Source: Lactobacillus laiwuensis (GTDB lineage Bacteria; Bacillota; Bacilli; Lactobacillales; Lactobacillaceae). Taken from it: a stretch of 64,000 nt of DNA. This document shows, piece after piece, positions 18,399-27,262 of this stretch; position 1 is the stretch's first letter; each line of letters starts with the position of its first letter. Location: assembly GCF_019972835.1 (NCBI RefSeq), contig NZ_BPPB01000001.1:62001-126000 (forward strand). Reading direction: 5' to 3'. The position numbers were made by a program, and so were the translations under genes. The notes under the pieces were generated by a model. That model worked only from the letters and a program-made list of their open reading frames with translations, was not told the DNA's origin and did no database searches.

Positions 18399-19319
18399 AT
18401 GCAGAAAGTTCTGGCAATCGTTGGCCCAACCGCAATTGGAAAGACTTCCTTGGCAATTCAGCTCGCTCAAAAAGTAAATGCTGAAATTATTTCGGGTGAT
18501 TCAATGCAGGTTTATAAAGAGGTGGCTATTGGAACAGCTAAAGCAACTCCAGCCGAGCAAAAGACGATTCGACATTACCTTGTTGATACTCAATCAGTTT
18601 TTGAGCCCTATTCCGTGATAGATTTTATTGATCAGGCTGAGAAAGCCATTGAGCAAATCGCTGCCAAAGGTAAGCTGCCACTTTTAGTAGGTGGTACCGG
18701 TTTTTATGTCAATGCACTTTTAAACAAAATGAAATTAGGAGAACCAACTCGCCAAGAATCAGTGATTACAGATAAATGGGAAAAATTTTTGCAGGAACAG
18801 GGGAAAAATAAATTATGGGCAGAATTAGCTAAGCGAGATCCAGATGCTGCTCAAAAAATTCCTTTAAATAATACCCGACGCGTTTTAAGGGCACTAACAG
18901 TTATAGAGCGTACGGGGAAAAAGTTTTCTCAACAGCAAAAAACCATTGAAGCAAGATATGATTACCTTATCATTGGACTCAATTCTGACCGTCCTATAAT
19001 TTATCGTAGGATCAATGAGCGTGTTGATCAAATGATGGAACAAGGCTTGCTTGAAGAAGCAAAATTTATTTATCAAAATCGTGCTCAAGAATATACAATC
19101 CTGCAGGCTATTGGTTATAAAGAGTTTTTTCCCTATTTTGCAAAACAAAATAACCTTGAAAATTGCGTTTCAAATTTAAAAACAGCTTCAAGAAGATATG
19201 CTAAGAGGCAGCTGACGTATTTTCGCCACCAATTACCTGTCACTTGGTTTGATCCGCTTAAAGATCCGAATTGTTTAAATAAAATTACACAGAAAGTTGA
19301 GGAATGGTTAAATGAATGA
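18399..19319 (+). CDS. miaA: tRNA dimethylallyltransferase
   Basis: Adds a dimethylallyl group to A37 of tRNAs that read UNN codons. The P-loop is GPTAIGKTSLA, followed by ISGDSMQVYK and GGTGFYVNALL. I chose ATG at 18399 because GAGG lies 7 bases before it; an in-frame ATG at 18387 has no ribosome site. The protein has 306 residues. Its end overlaps ynbB by 8 bases. The order miaA-ynbB-glnA is conserved, but glnR is missing from its usual place. Confidence 0.95.
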   Translation: MQKVLAIVGPTAIGKTSLAIQLAQKVNAEIISGDSMQVYKEVAIGTAKATPAEQKTIRHYLVDTQSVFEPYSVIDFIDQAEKAIEQIAAKGKLPLLVGGTGFYVNALLNKMKLGEPTRQESVITDKWEKFLQEQGKNKLWAELAKRDPDAAQKIPLNNTRRVLRALTVIERTGKKFSQQQKTIEARYDYLIIGLNSDRPIIYRRINERVDQMMEQGLLEEAKFIYQNRAQEYTILQAIGYKEFFPYFAKQNNLENCVSNLKTASRRYAKRQLTYFRHQLPVTWFDPLKDPNCLNKITQKVEEWLNE

Positions 19320-20562
19320 TTGGCCAGAAAAATTAAATAAATTAGTAGCTGAAACAGACAAGCAAATAGCACCCCAATTAGCAAAAATTGATCAAAATAT
19401 CTTATTTAATCAAAATAAAGTGTTACAGGCATTCAAAGATAAAGCCGTTGCTGAATCTGATTTAATTGGTAGTACTGGCTACGGGTCTGATGACAGTGGT
19501 AGAGATAAGCTAGATCGTATTTACGCCCAAATTTTTAACACTGAAGATGCCTTAATCCGTTCACAGTTTGTTTCTGGTACCCATACTTTAGCCACTGCAA
19601 TGGCAGGAAATTTGCTGCCGGGTGATGAATTAACCTATTTAACTGGGATGCCTTATGATACCTTGCAACAGGTGATTGGAATTGCCGGCAACGGTCGTGG
19701 TAGCTTAAAACAATATGGTGTTAAGTTTTCTCACGTTGATTTGTTGTCTGACGGCAGTGTTGATTTTGCTTCTGCACGAAAATTGTTGGCAGAACGTCAG
19801 CCTAAAATGGTAGTTATCCAGCGTTCACGAGGCTATAATACAAGACCAAGCTTTACAGTGGCAAAAATCAAACCAATGATTGCAATGATTAGGGAAGTTT
19901 CACCGAAAAGTATAGTTTTTGTTGATAATTGCTATGGAGAATTTTCTGAGCAACATGAACCTACTGAATATGGTGCTGACATAATGGCTGGTTCTTTAAT
20001 TAAGAATGCTGGTGGTGGCTTAGCAAAAATAGGTGGCTATGTTGTTGGCAAACATGAATTAATTGAAAATACTGCGGCAAGGCTTACGGCAGGTGGCATA
20101 GGTCGCGAAGAAGGAGCCAGCTTAAACAATAATCTTGATTATTTTGAGGGACTTTTTGTATCACCAAGTGTGACTGGTAATGCTATTAAAGGTGCAGTTT
20201 ATGCCTCGGCATTATTAGAAAAGATGGGCTTAGAGGTTTCACCAAAATGGAATGAAGAGCGAACTGACTTAATTCAAACAGTAATTTTCCATGACAAGGA
20301 CAAAATGATCAGATTTGCCAAAACTTTACAGAAAAACTCACCGATTAATTCATTTGTCGATCCTATTCCAAGTAATGATACGGGATATGAAGATCAAGTA
20401 ATTATGGCTGATGGTTCATTTATTGAAGGTGCAAGTATTGAATTTTCTGGAGATGGTCCTATTAGACCACCGTATGCTTTATATATGCAAGGCGGTCTGA
20501 CTTATGCCCATGTGAAAATAGCGATTACAAATGCAGTCAATGAATTATTTTTTCAGAAATAA
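19312..20562 (+). CDS. ynbB: YnbB-type PLP-dependent protein (methionine gamma-lyase family)
   Basis: A fold-type I PLP enzyme of the family labelled aluminium resistance or methionine gamma-lyase. The PLP lysine is in GSLIKNAGGGLAKIGGY. The substrate-pocket motifs GSTGYGSDDSGRDKLD and QFVSGTHTLATAM are family-specific. At 416 residues it has normal length. It is coupled to miaA by an 8-base overlap. True activity is not established for the YnbB subgroup. Confidence 0.88.
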   Translation: MNDWPEKLNKLVAETDKQIAPQLAKIDQNILFNQNKVLQAFKDKAVAESDLIGSTGYGSDDSGRDKLDRIYAQIFNTEDALIRSQFVSGTHTLATAMAGNLLPGDELTYLTGMPYDTLQQVIGIAGNGRGSLKQYGVKFSHVDLLSDGSVDFASARKLLAERQPKMVVIQRSRGYNTRPSFTVAKIKPMIAMIREVSPKSIVFVDNCYGEFSEQHEPTEYGADIMAGSLIKNAGGGLAKIGGYVVGKHELIENTAARLTAGGIGREEGASLNNNLDYFEGLFVSPSVTGNAIKGAVYASALLEKMGLEVSPKWNEERTDLIQTVIFHDKDKMIRFAKTLQKNSPINSFVDPIPSNDTGYEDQVIMADGSFIEGASIEFSGDGPIRPPYALYMQGGLTYAHVKIAITNAVNELFFQK

Positions 20563-20615
20563 TCAAAGATATTTATAAATGTAAAGTAAAAGTTTGGTAA
20601 AGTTTTGCTATTTTT

Positions 20616-20632
20616 TGTTAGACCACTTTACA
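20616..20632. promoter_or_regulatory. GlnR/TnrA-type operator upstream of glnA
   Basis: TGTTAGACCACTTTACA matches the GlnR consensus TGTNAN7TNACA at every fixed position. Its right arm overlaps the candidate -35 of glnA, as expected for repression under nitrogen excess. Confidence 0.8.
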
Positions 20633-20655
20633 AGGTTTTAATCATTTGCTAATCT
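20627..20655 (+). promoter_or_regulatory. Candidate glnA promoter
   Basis: TTTACA (20627-20632) and TAATCT (20650-20655) are 17 bases apart. The -10 is weak; the overlap with the GlnR box supports the call. Confidence 0.45.
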
Positions 20656-20657
20656 TA

Positions 20658-20697
20658 AGTCTAGTTTTAAACCAGAAAAAATTATTTGGTTTAGACT
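20658..20697 (+). promoter_or_regulatory. Hairpin in the glnA leader
   Basis: AGTCTA...AAACCA pairs with TGGTTTAGACT, with a 5-base bulge on the left arm. No U-run follows, so it is not a terminator. It may stabilise the message or mask part of the leader. Confidence 0.45.
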
Positions 20698-20733
20698 GTA
20701 CCAATTATTGTATGATTTTTTAGGTGGAGAAGC

Positions 20734-22071
20734 ATGACAAAGAAAATTTCAGCAGATGACATAAGGAAAAGTGTCAAAGAAGAAGATGTCAGATTTATTA
20801 GGCTGGCTTTTACAGACATTAATGGGACATTGAAAGCAGTTGAAGTCCCTAATAGCCAGTTAGACAAAGTCTTAAGCAATGATGTCCGGTTTGATGGTTC
20901 TTCAATTGATGGATTCGTGCGTTTGGAAGAGAGTGATATGGTATTATATCCTGATTTTTCCACTTGGTCCGTTTTGCCATGGAGTGATAAGACTGGGGGC
21001 AAAATCGGCTGCTTAACCTGTTCTGTTCATACTACAGATGGCAAGCCTTTTGCAGGCGATCCTCGTAATAATCTTGAAAGAATCATTGGTCAAATGAAGG
21101 ATATGGGTTTCACTGCATTTGATATTGGGTTTGAGGCTGAATTTCATTTGCTCAAACTTGATAGTGACGGAAATTGGACAACTCAAGTTCCAGATCATGC
21201 ATCTTATTTTGATCTCACTTCTAATGACGAAAGTGCCAGTTGCCGCCGAGATATTGTTGAAACTTTGGAAAGCATTGGCTTTGAAGTGGAAGCTGCTCAC
21301 CACGAAGTTGGTGACGGCCAACAAGAAATTGACTTTAGATTTGACGACGCTTTGTCAACAGCCGATCGTGTGCAAACTTTTAAGATGATTGTGCGTGAGA
21401 TAGCTAAAAGACATGGGTTATTTGCTACATTTATGGCTAAGCCCTTGCAAGGTCAAGCTGGCAACGGGATGCATACCAACATGTCTTTATTCAAAGGTAA
21501 TAAAAATGCATTTTATGATAAAAATAATAAATATCATTTATCCAAGACTGCTTTGTACTTTTTAAATGGCATTTTGGAGCATGCACGAGCAATTACGGCA
21601 GTGGGAAATCCAACTGTTAACTCATATAAGCGCTTAATCCCCGGTTTTGAGGCACCAGTATATATTTCTTGGGCTTCAAAGAATCGTTCACCTATGGTTA
21701 GGGTACCTTCTGCAGGGGAATTAAATACTCGTCTTGAAATGCGTTCTGCTGATCCTACAGCTAACCCTTATTTACTTTTAGCCGCATGTTTAAGTGCAGG
21801 AATGGCTGGAATTAAGGAAGAAAAGATGCCTATGGACCCAGTCACCTGCAACTTATTTGATTTAAGTGAAGAACAACTTAATGAAATGGGAATCAAACCT
21901 CTTCCTTCTACATTGCACAATGCATTAAAAGCTTTTAAGAAAGATAAATTAATTCAAAATGCTTTAGGAGAACATTTAACTCAGAGCTTTATTGATTCTA
22001 AAGAGTTAGAATGGGCGCAATACACTCAAACTGTTTCTGTTTGGGAAAGAAATCGTTATATGGGCTACTAA
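20734..22071 (+). CDS. glnA: Glutamine synthetase, type I
   Basis: Makes glutamine from glutamate, ammonia and ATP. Family motifs are present: [17 protein letters not shown] (substrate loop), GFEAEFHLL (metal ligands), [33 protein letters not shown], and [15 protein letters not shown]. At 445 residues it is the short GSI-alpha type of Firmicutes, which lacks the adenylylation site and is controlled by GlnR and feedback. AGGTGGAG lies before the ATG. It is monocistronic here, ending at a terminator about 120 bases downstream. Confidence 0.97.
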   Translation: MTKKISADDIRKSVKEEDVRFIRLAFTDINGTLKAVEVPNSQLDKVLSNDVRFDGSSIDGFVRLEESDMVLYPDFSTWSVLPWSDKTGGKIGCLTCSVHTTDGKPFAGDPRNNLERIIGQMKDMGFTAFDIGFEAEFHLLKLDSDGNWTTQVPDHASYFDLTSNDESASCRRDIVETLESIGFEVEAAHHEVGDGQQEIDFRFDDALSTADRVQTFKMIVREIAKRHGLFATFMAKPLQGQAGNGMHTNMSLFKGNKNAFYDKNNKYHLSKTALYFLNGILEHARAITAVGNPTVNSYKRLIPGFEAPVYISWASKNRSPMVRVPSAGELNTRLEMRSADPTANPYLLLAACLSAGMAGIKEEKMPMDPVTCNLFDLSEEQLNEMGIKPLPSTLHNALKAFKKDKLIQNALGEHLTQSFIDSKELEWAQYTQTVSVWERNRYMGY

Positions 22072-22193
22072 AACAATTTGTTTTATGATAAGAGTAAAAT
22101 TTAAAAACTGTAAATTTTTGATAAGGAAATAATGTAAAGTCTGATAAAGAGCGGACTAATTTATTTTCCTTGTCCGTGACCAATAATTATAAT

Positions 22194-22223
22194 GTCAAGC
22201 TACACATTAGCTTGACTTTTTTT
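22194..22223 (+). terminator. Terminator after glnA
   Basis: GTCAAGCTA-CACAT-TAGCTTGAC, a perfect 9-bp stem, followed by seven T. It lies 122 bases after the glnA stop. Confidence 0.92.
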
Positions 22224-22619
22224 ATTTTAGAAAAGTTTTAACCGTACGAACTAATTTTGCTATTTAAAAGGACTAACTACATTTTGTTTGATAACAAATT
22301 ATAAATATTTATTAAGTGTTGCTATGTAATTATTTTTTCATTTTATTGCTATAATAGTATAAATAAAATATGAGTTAATAACATATACGCTTTTTTTGTG
22401 TGTACTTTCAAAAATAAATAACTATATTTAAATTGTTTTAATTACATATAATATTATTAACGTTATTTATAATAAAAATATGTGCAATTAAACTTTATAA
22501 AATATACTTTGCTTTTTTATAACTATTCACATTAATAGTATTATTTGTTATTTAAATATAATGTAAGTGCTTTTATAACCTTTTGCAATAAAAACTTGTT
22601 TTTAAAATTAAATAATTTA

Positions 22620-22648
22620 TTGACATTTATGACTACATTTATTAGGAT
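22620..22648 (+). promoter_or_regulatory. Candidate promoter inside the AT-rich gap
   Basis: A perfect TTGACA (22620-22625) and TAGGAT (22643-22648) are 17 bases apart. A transcript from here would reach the terminator at 23106, about 450 bases. Confidence 0.4.
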
Positions 22649-22894
22649 TATATTATCTAATAAATTTAACCATATATTAGACATAGTTTCAGAGAGGTAG
22701 TGTTATTTTAAATAATTTAGGTTATTTGAATTAAAAAATTTAATTAATAGTTTAAGAAAGGAAATGTTATATAATAAAAAAAGCTACTTCAATGTAGTGA
22801 TCAATTGAATTTGCTTTCCGCGATGCAAAGTTATGAATAAATTTACAAGGTATTTCATCATGCTAAAGATTATATTTATTCTTAACGCAGAAAA

Positions 22895-22940
22895 TTAGTA
22901 GCGAGAAAAATTAAATATGGTAAATTCAACTCACTACTAA
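22895..22940. repeat. Inverted repeat in the AT-rich gap
   Basis: TTAGTAGCGAG (22895-22905) and CTCACTACTAA (22930-22940) form an 11-bp stem with one G-U or A-C pair and a 24-base loop. This is notable in otherwise structureless sequence. Confidence 0.5.
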
Positions 22941-23072
22941 AATTAATAATATTAAAGAAAGAAATTTACTGTTGTGAAATTTTTACCTTAAATGAAGTAA
23001 AGAAACAAGCATGTAGATTTAATTAAAATTCTTCTATGAATAAACATCTTAAAATCACATATACACTAACTT

Positions 23073-23106
23073 AAAGGTTGTACGGAAATTTCATACAACC
23101 TTTTTT
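23073..23106 (+). terminator. Orphan intrinsic terminator
   Basis: AAAGGTTGTA and TACAACCTTT form a perfect 10-bp stem with an 11-base loop followed by a T-run. No gene ends nearby, since glnA already has its own terminator 850 bases upstream. This implies an unseen transcript. Confidence 0.8.
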
Positions 23107-23182
23107 GGTCAAACTATATAACTTTAGAAGGAATGTCTAGCATTATGTATAGCCCCTATTCAAATGCTATCGCATGGTTGAC

Positions 23183-23202
23183 AACTAAAATGTTTTTTAG
23201 TT
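23183..23202. promoter_or_regulatory. Palindrome at the MFS promoter region
   Basis: AACTAAAA-TGTT-TTTTAGTT, a perfect 8-bp inverted repeat, directly follows a TTGACA at 23178-23183. It is positioned like an operator for the transporter gene. Confidence 0.45.
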
Positions 23203-23276
23203 AATTTTATTATTCGAATATGTCAACTTTTAAGTGATATGATAAATAAGTTAGGTTTTGAGTAAGTGAGGTAAAA

Positions 23277-24461
23277 ATGACAAAAGAAAAGGCAATTTAT
23301 ACTAAAGATGTGATACTAGTTATGGCAGCTTCATTCTTTTTTATGTTTAGTACTATGTTTGTGAACCCTCTGATTAACGGCTATGCTAAAAGTTTGGGAG
23401 CTAGTAGTGGTTTTGCTGGCTTGATTGTGGGAATTATGAGTATAGCAGCAATGTTTTTGCGACCGATTGCAGGTAATTTGACGGATAAATTTTCGAAATA
23501 CCGTTTATCTTTTATCGGAGGAATTCTCATAGTGGTCGGTGTAACTGGCTACGTAATAGCACCAGCAAGCAATTGGCTGCTCCTTTTTCGTTTAATTAAC
23601 GGCTCAGGTTATGTTCTTTGCACCGTTTGCATGACGACTTGGCTTGCCTTTTTGGTGCCACGTGCTCACGTTGGTCAGGCAATGGGATTTTATGGTCTGA
23701 TGAATGCACTTGCGATGGCTGTTGCTCCAGCGCTTGCTATTAGTACTTATCAAAAAACAGGATACAGAACTGCTATCATTGCTTCTGCTGTTTCGGCCGT
23801 TTTAATGGTCATTATAATTCAATTTGTTGGCAATAAGGCAAAACCAAAAGAAGTTAAACAATTAGAAAAGAAAAAATCATTTTTGCATCTTAAAATTATT
23901 CAAAAAAACGTATTGCCTATAGCAATGCTCACTACTTTATTTGCATTTCCTTATTTTGCCACACAAGCCGATCTGGTTACTTACGTTGAAGAGCGTCATT
24001 TGAGTGTAAATGTAGGCTCCTATTTTTTAATTTATGCTGTTGTACTATTGCTTATTCGAATAGTTTTAAAAAATCTCTTTGATACTGTTAAATTTGGCAC
24101 TTGGTTTTGGGTTAGTGTTGCTGCCACCCTTATTTACCTAATTTTGCTGGCAACAATGAAAAATAACTGGATAATGGCTCTCGCAGCTGCTTTTATGGCT
24201 ATTGGCTATGGTTTAATGTATTCAGTTTTACAGTCAACTGCAATGCTATTGGCTCCCATAAGCGAACAAGGTTTAGCAAGTAGCACGTTTTACTTAGGAC
24301 TTGACATTGGTATGGCGTTTGGTCCAATAATCATGGGATTTATAAATGACTTATTACCAGTCAAATACTTTTATTTAGTGCAGTTAATTTTAATACCTTT
24401 CATGATATTGATCTATTTCCATTATCGTGATCGTCTGAATGGTGCAATTAGACATCATTAA
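23277..24461 (+). CDS. MFS transporter
   Basis: A 394-residue major facilitator with twelve predicted membrane segments. The loop-2 signature GNLTDKFSKYRLS resembles the MFS G-x-x-x-D-R/K-x-G-R motif, and LDIGMAFGPIIMG near the C-terminus fits efflux-type members. GAGGTAAA precedes the ATG. It stands alone between the AT-rich gap and the pyrE terminator. The substrate cannot be deduced; drug or metabolite export is the usual guess for this subgroup. Confidence 0.85.
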   Translation: MTKEKAIYTKDVILVMAASFFFMFSTMFVNPLINGYAKSLGASSGFAGLIVGIMSIAAMFLRPIAGNLTDKFSKYRLSFIGGILIVVGVTGYVIAPASNWLLLFRLINGSGYVLCTVCMTTWLAFLVPRAHVGQAMGFYGLMNALAMAVAPALAISTYQKTGYRTAIIASAVSAVLMVIIIQFVGNKAKPKEVKQLEKKKSFLHLKIIQKNVLPIAMLTTLFAFPYFATQADLVTYVEERHLSVNVGSYFLIYAVVLLLIRIVLKNLFDTVKFGTWFWVSVAATLIYLILLATMKNNWIMALAAAFMAIGYGLMYSVLQSTAMLLAPISEQGLASSTFYLGLDIGMAFGPIIMGFINDLLPVKYFYLVQLILIPFMILIYFHYRDRLNGAIRHH

Positions 24462-24477
24462 CCTTTTTTCAAATAAA

Positions 24478-24530
24478 AGAAAAACTGACTAGTCTTGTTA
24501 TAGCAAAAGATTAGTCAGCTTTTAATATCT
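24478..24530. terminator. Bidirectional terminator between MFS gene and pyrE
   Basis: CTGACTAGTCTT and AAGATTAGTCAG (24485-24519) form a stem with one G-U pair, flanked by A-rich and T-rich runs serving the two convergent genes. Confidence 0.8.
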
Positions 24531-24553
24531 CATAAAACAATTAGCTTTGCTTT

Positions 24554-25189
24554 TTATTGGAATTTTTTACCCCATTCCCAAGGATCTTCGTGCCAGGTCT
24601 TCAAAGCTTCATATTCTGTTGGAGTTATATATTTCATCTCTTTTTCTTTTTGGAGTAGTTCAGGATATGTTAACAGAGGACTGTAATCAACTTTAGCTTG
24701 AGCAAAGTTAGCTTTAGTATCTTTTAAATAATAGGTAAATATTGAGCTCACGCCGATTACATTACCGCCTTCTTTTTCAGTTGCTTTTACCGCATTAATA
24801 ACTGACCCACCAGTGGTAATTAAATCGTCGATTAATACAATTCTGTCGTGGCTATTAAAAAGTCCTTCAATTTGTTTACCTTTTCCATGATCTTTTGGTT
24901 TTGGGCGTACATAAATCATTGGCAAATTCAGTTTGTCAGCCACCCATGCTGCATGGGGAATACCCGCCGTAGCAACTCCCCCAATCACGCTTACATCTGG
25001 ATACTTTTCTTTAATAAGACCTGCTAAATCTGAAGCAATCCAGTCACGCAAGTCTGGATAGGAAACAGTTAATCTTAAATCAGTATAAATGGGAGATAAC
25101 ATGCCACTTGCATAAGTGAATGGTTTGTCAGGGGATATTGTAATAATTTTTTTATCAACTAACTTATTAATAATTTGATCTTGATGCAT
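24554..25189 (-). CDS. pyrE: Orotate phosphoribosyltransferase
   Basis: Joins orotate to PRPP to give OMP, the fifth step of UMP synthesis. The PRPP-binding motif RIVLIDDLITTGGS and the Lys-rich catalytic loop RPKPKDHGKGKQIEG are present. I start at the ATG 10 bases after an AAGGAG; a TTG three codons earlier is possible. The protein has 211 residues. It follows pyrF with no gap, so the two form one minus-strand operon under the PyrR attenuator. Confidence 0.95.
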   Translation of the reverse strand: MHQDQIINKLVDKKIITISPDKPFTYASGMLSPIYTDLRLTVSYPDLRDWIASDLAGLIKEKYPDVSVIGGVATAGIPHAAWVADKLNLPMIYVRPKPKDHGKGKQIEGLFNSHDRIVLIDDLITTGGSVINAVKATEKEGGNVIGVSSIFTYYLKDTKANFAQAKVDYSPLLTYPELLQKEKEMKYITPTEYEALKTWHEDPWEWGKKFQ

Positions 25190-25190
25190 T

Positions 25191-25898
25191 TTACTCAAAC
25201 TCCTTTTTAATTTCTCGATAAACTAAAGCAGGATCTTCAGCCTGCGTAATTGGTCGACCCACTACAAGAGCACTTGAACCAAATTCTTTAGCCTTTTGTG
25301 GCGTGGCTATACGCTTTTGATCATCAGTGATGCTATTTGACAATCTTATTCCCGGTGTTACATATAAAAAGTCAGAACCAACCTGTTTTTTTAATTTTTT
25401 TACCTCAAGTGGTGAGCAGATAACACCATCTGCTCCAGCTTTTTTTGCAGTTTGTGCCAGACTAACTACTTGCTCTGCCATTGATAATGAACAGTTTTGT
25501 TCATTTGCCAAAATTTTTTCTGAAATTGAGGTCAATTCTGTAACTGCTAGTAATTTAGGAGTATTGTTTCCAGTTGGTGTGCCATCTATCAAGCCTTTTT
25601 TTGCGGCGGAAATCATTTCACTGCCACCTAGAGCATGAATAGTCGTGCAAAAAATACCTAAATGAGCAATTTGCCTAGCAGCTCGATAAACTGTATTGGG
25701 AATATCGTGTAATTTAAGATCTAAAAAAATATGATAGCCTTGATTTACTAATTTTTCTACAAAATCGGATCCATAATGGTAATAAAGTTCCATGCCGATC
25801 TTTAAGTATGTTTCTTGGGGCTGTCCCAATTTTGCTAGTAATTCATGAACCTTATTTTGGCTGTCAAAGTCCAAAGCTACAAACACTGCTTTTTCCAT
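25191..25898 (-). CDS. pyrF: Orotidine 5'-phosphate decarboxylase
   Basis: Decarboxylates OMP to UMP, the last step of the pathway. The signature DLKLHDIPNTVYRA holds the catalytic Asp-Lys-Asp set, and LYVTPGIRL plus VVGRPITQAEDP form the phosphate site. The start is ATG at 25898 with GGAGG upstream; an in-frame ATG at 25913 lies inside the attenuator and is rejected. The protein has 235 residues. Confidence 0.95.
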   Translation of the reverse strand: MEKAVFVALDFDSQNKVHELLAKLGQPQETYLKIGMELYYHYGSDFVEKLVNQGYHIFLDLKLHDIPNTVYRAARQIAHLGIFCTTIHALGGSEMISAAKKGLIDGTPTGNNTPKLLAVTELTSISEKILANEQNCSLSMAEQVVSLAQTAKKAGADGVICSPLEVKKLKKQVGSDFLYVTPGIRLSNSITDDQKRIATPQKAKEFGSSALVVGRPITQAEDPALVYREIKKEFE

Positions 25899-25911
25899 TA
25901 AAAACCTCCAC

Positions 25912-26005
25912 AAAAAAAGTCTATTCTGGTACGAGAGTGCATCAAAATAGACCTTTTATATTTAATTTAAGTCATGTTTTTAACTTGCGGTCTCTCTGTA
26001 CCGTT
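25912..26005 (-). promoter_or_regulatory. PyrR attenuator upstream of pyrFE
   Basis: On the minus strand a PyrR-binding-loop-like segment GTACAGAGAGACCGCAAGTT (about 25983-26002) precedes a terminator whose stem AGGTCTATT/AATAGACTTTTTTT ends 13 bases before pyrF. This is the usual layout of UMP-PyrR controlled termination. Confidence 0.85.
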
Positions 26006-26023
26006 TAAAGTTTATCAATAATG

Positions 26024-26052
26024 AGATTACCATTTTTATTTATAAAATACAA
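26024..26052 (-). promoter_or_regulatory. Candidate pyrFE promoter
   Basis: On the minus strand TTGTAT (26052-26047) and TAATCT (26029-26024) are separated by 17 bases, about 20 bases before the PyrR loop. Confidence 0.45.
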
Positions 26053-26131
26053 TAAAATTTTGTTTTTAAAAAGTAAAGAAATTGTGTAAAATATATCCAA
26101 AAATAATTGTACTGACAGTGAGCTTACATTT

Positions 26132-27067
26132 TTGGAGGGTAATATGACAAATATAAGTGTAAAATTGCCTGGATTTACTTTAAAAAACCCGGTGATGCCG
26201 GCTAGTGGTACTTTCGGCTTCGGGGATGTACCAGCAGCAAAAAAATTTGACTTGAATGAACTGGGAGCACTAGTTATTAAAACTACTACACCTAAGCCAA
26301 GTTTAGGAAATCCGCAACCCCAAATTGCAGTTTTAGATAATGGCGTATTAAATTCAGTTGGGTTGACCAATCCAGGGGTTGATAAAGTTATTAGCGATAA
26401 GTTGCCTGCTATTAAAAAGCAATATCCAGCTCTACCAATAATTGCCAGTGTTGGTGGTGAAAGTGAAGATGGCTATCTTGAAGTTGCCCAAAAACTGTCA
26501 GATTCAAAAATGGTTACTGCTCTTGAAATTAATGTTTCTTGCCCCAATGTGGCTAAAGGTGGAATGTCATTTGGTGTTCACCCAAGAGTGGTGGAGAAGC
26601 TAACTGCTGCAATAAAAAATACAGTTGATTTGCCCGTTTTTGTAAAGTTGACACCTAATGTAACTGATATAGTTGCATTAGCGCAGGCTGCTGAAACAGG
26701 TGGTGCTGATGGCTTATCTTTAATAAATACTGTAACTGGTATGAGGATTAACATAAAGACTCGCAAACCTCTGCTTGGAAATAATTTTGGTGGATACTCT
26801 GGTTCTGCAGTGAAGCCCATTGCCTTATATCAGATTAATCAGGTAAGACGGGTTACTAATTTACCAATTATCGGTATGGGGGGAATTGCCTCTGCTGAAG
26901 ATGTGGTCGAATTTATGCTTGCTGGTGCTAACGCTGTTGCAGTAGGTAGTGCACATTTTAAAGATCCTTTAGCTTGCCTTCATATTGTCCATGACTTACC
27001 GCAGGTTTTGAATAATTTAGGAGTCAATGATATTAAAGATTTAGTTGGTCAGGTTGAATATAATTAA
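26132..27067 (+). CDS. pyrD: Dihydroorotate dehydrogenase (class 1, 1B-like catalytic subunit)
   Basis: Oxidises dihydroorotate to orotate with FMN. The catalytic Cys is in [15 protein letters not shown], a form typical of class 1B (PyrDB) rather than 1A. The FMN phosphate site is [25 protein letters not shown]. At 311 residues it has normal length. GGAGGG precedes the ATG. No pyrK, the electron-transfer partner of class 1B enzymes, is encoded in this window. It has no PyrR attenuator in front and is divergent from pyrF. Confidence 0.93.
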   Translation: MEGNMTNISVKLPGFTLKNPVMPASGTFGFGDVPAAKKFDLNELGALVIKTTTPKPSLGNPQPQIAVLDNGVLNSVGLTNPGVDKVISDKLPAIKKQYPALPIIASVGGESEDGYLEVAQKLSDSKMVTALEINVSCPNVAKGGMSFGVHPRVVEKLTAAIKNTVDLPVFVKLTPNVTDIVALAQAAETGGADGLSLINTVTGMRINIKTRKPLLGNNFGGYSGSAVKPIALYQINQVRRVTNLPIIGMGGIASAEDVVEFMLAGANAVAVGSAHFKDPLACLHIVHDLPQVLNNLGVNDIKDLVGQVEYN

Positions 27068-27099
27068 AAAGCTAGCATCAGCAATATCCAACTTTACTA

Positions 27100-27128
27100 T
27101 TGACAATTTGAATTTGAAACAGTATATT
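27100..27128 (+). promoter_or_regulatory. Promoter of the pyrR-pyrBC-carAB transcript
   Basis: TTGACA (27100-27105) and TATATT (27123-27128) with 17-base spacing lie just after pyrD and before the first plus-strand PyrR loop. Confidence 0.75.
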
Positions 27129-27150
27129 TAAACTGATGTCCTTTAAAATT

Positions 27151-27235
27151 AGTCCCGTGAGGCTAGCAAGGAAAGCTCAATTAAGTATTGACTTTTACAA
27201 AGCATTTAGTCTCAAATAGATTAAGTGCTTTTTTC
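27151..27235 (+). promoter_or_regulatory. PyrR attenuator upstream of pyrR
   Basis: The PyrR-binding loop AGTCCCGTGAGGCTAGCAAG (27151-27170) is followed by a terminator, AAGCATTTAGTCT against AGATTAAGTGCTT, with six T. It gives autoregulation of pyrR. Confidence 0.88.
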
Positions 27236-27262
27236 ATGGGCAATATACTACAGGAGAAAAAA

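Larger units (their letters stand above)
22224..23276. other. AT-rich region without a convincing protein gene
   Basis: About 1.05 kb, strikingly richer in A+T than its surroundings, with long stretches lacking any G+C-rich codon pattern. No open frame reaches 60 codons on either strand. It contains a candidate promoter near 22620, an inverted repeat at 22895-22940, an intrinsic terminator at 23073-23106 and an inverted repeat just before the MFS gene. It may carry a non-coding RNA, a very short peptide gene or decayed sequence. Confidence 0.7.

Noticed and set aside
20700-20717. TATGAT at about 20712 as the glnA -10
   Set aside because: A start there would leave almost no room for the ribosome site, and no -35 lies at a suitable distance.
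21013-21324. Minus-strand frame inside glnA (103 codons), and similar antisense frames in pyrD, carB and efp regions
   Set aside because: They lie opposite well-conserved genes, have no ribosome sites and no recognisable motif.
22764-22808. A 14-codon ORF (MLYNKKSYFNVVIN) in the AT-rich gap, after AAGAAAGGAA
   Set aside because: The Shine-Dalgarno-like bases lie only about two bases before the ATG, and composition gives no coding signal.
22833-22898. A 21-codon hydrophobic ORF in the AT-rich gap
   Set aside because: No ribosome-binding site precedes it, and such frames occur by chance in this base composition; kept only as a caveat to the candidate transcript.
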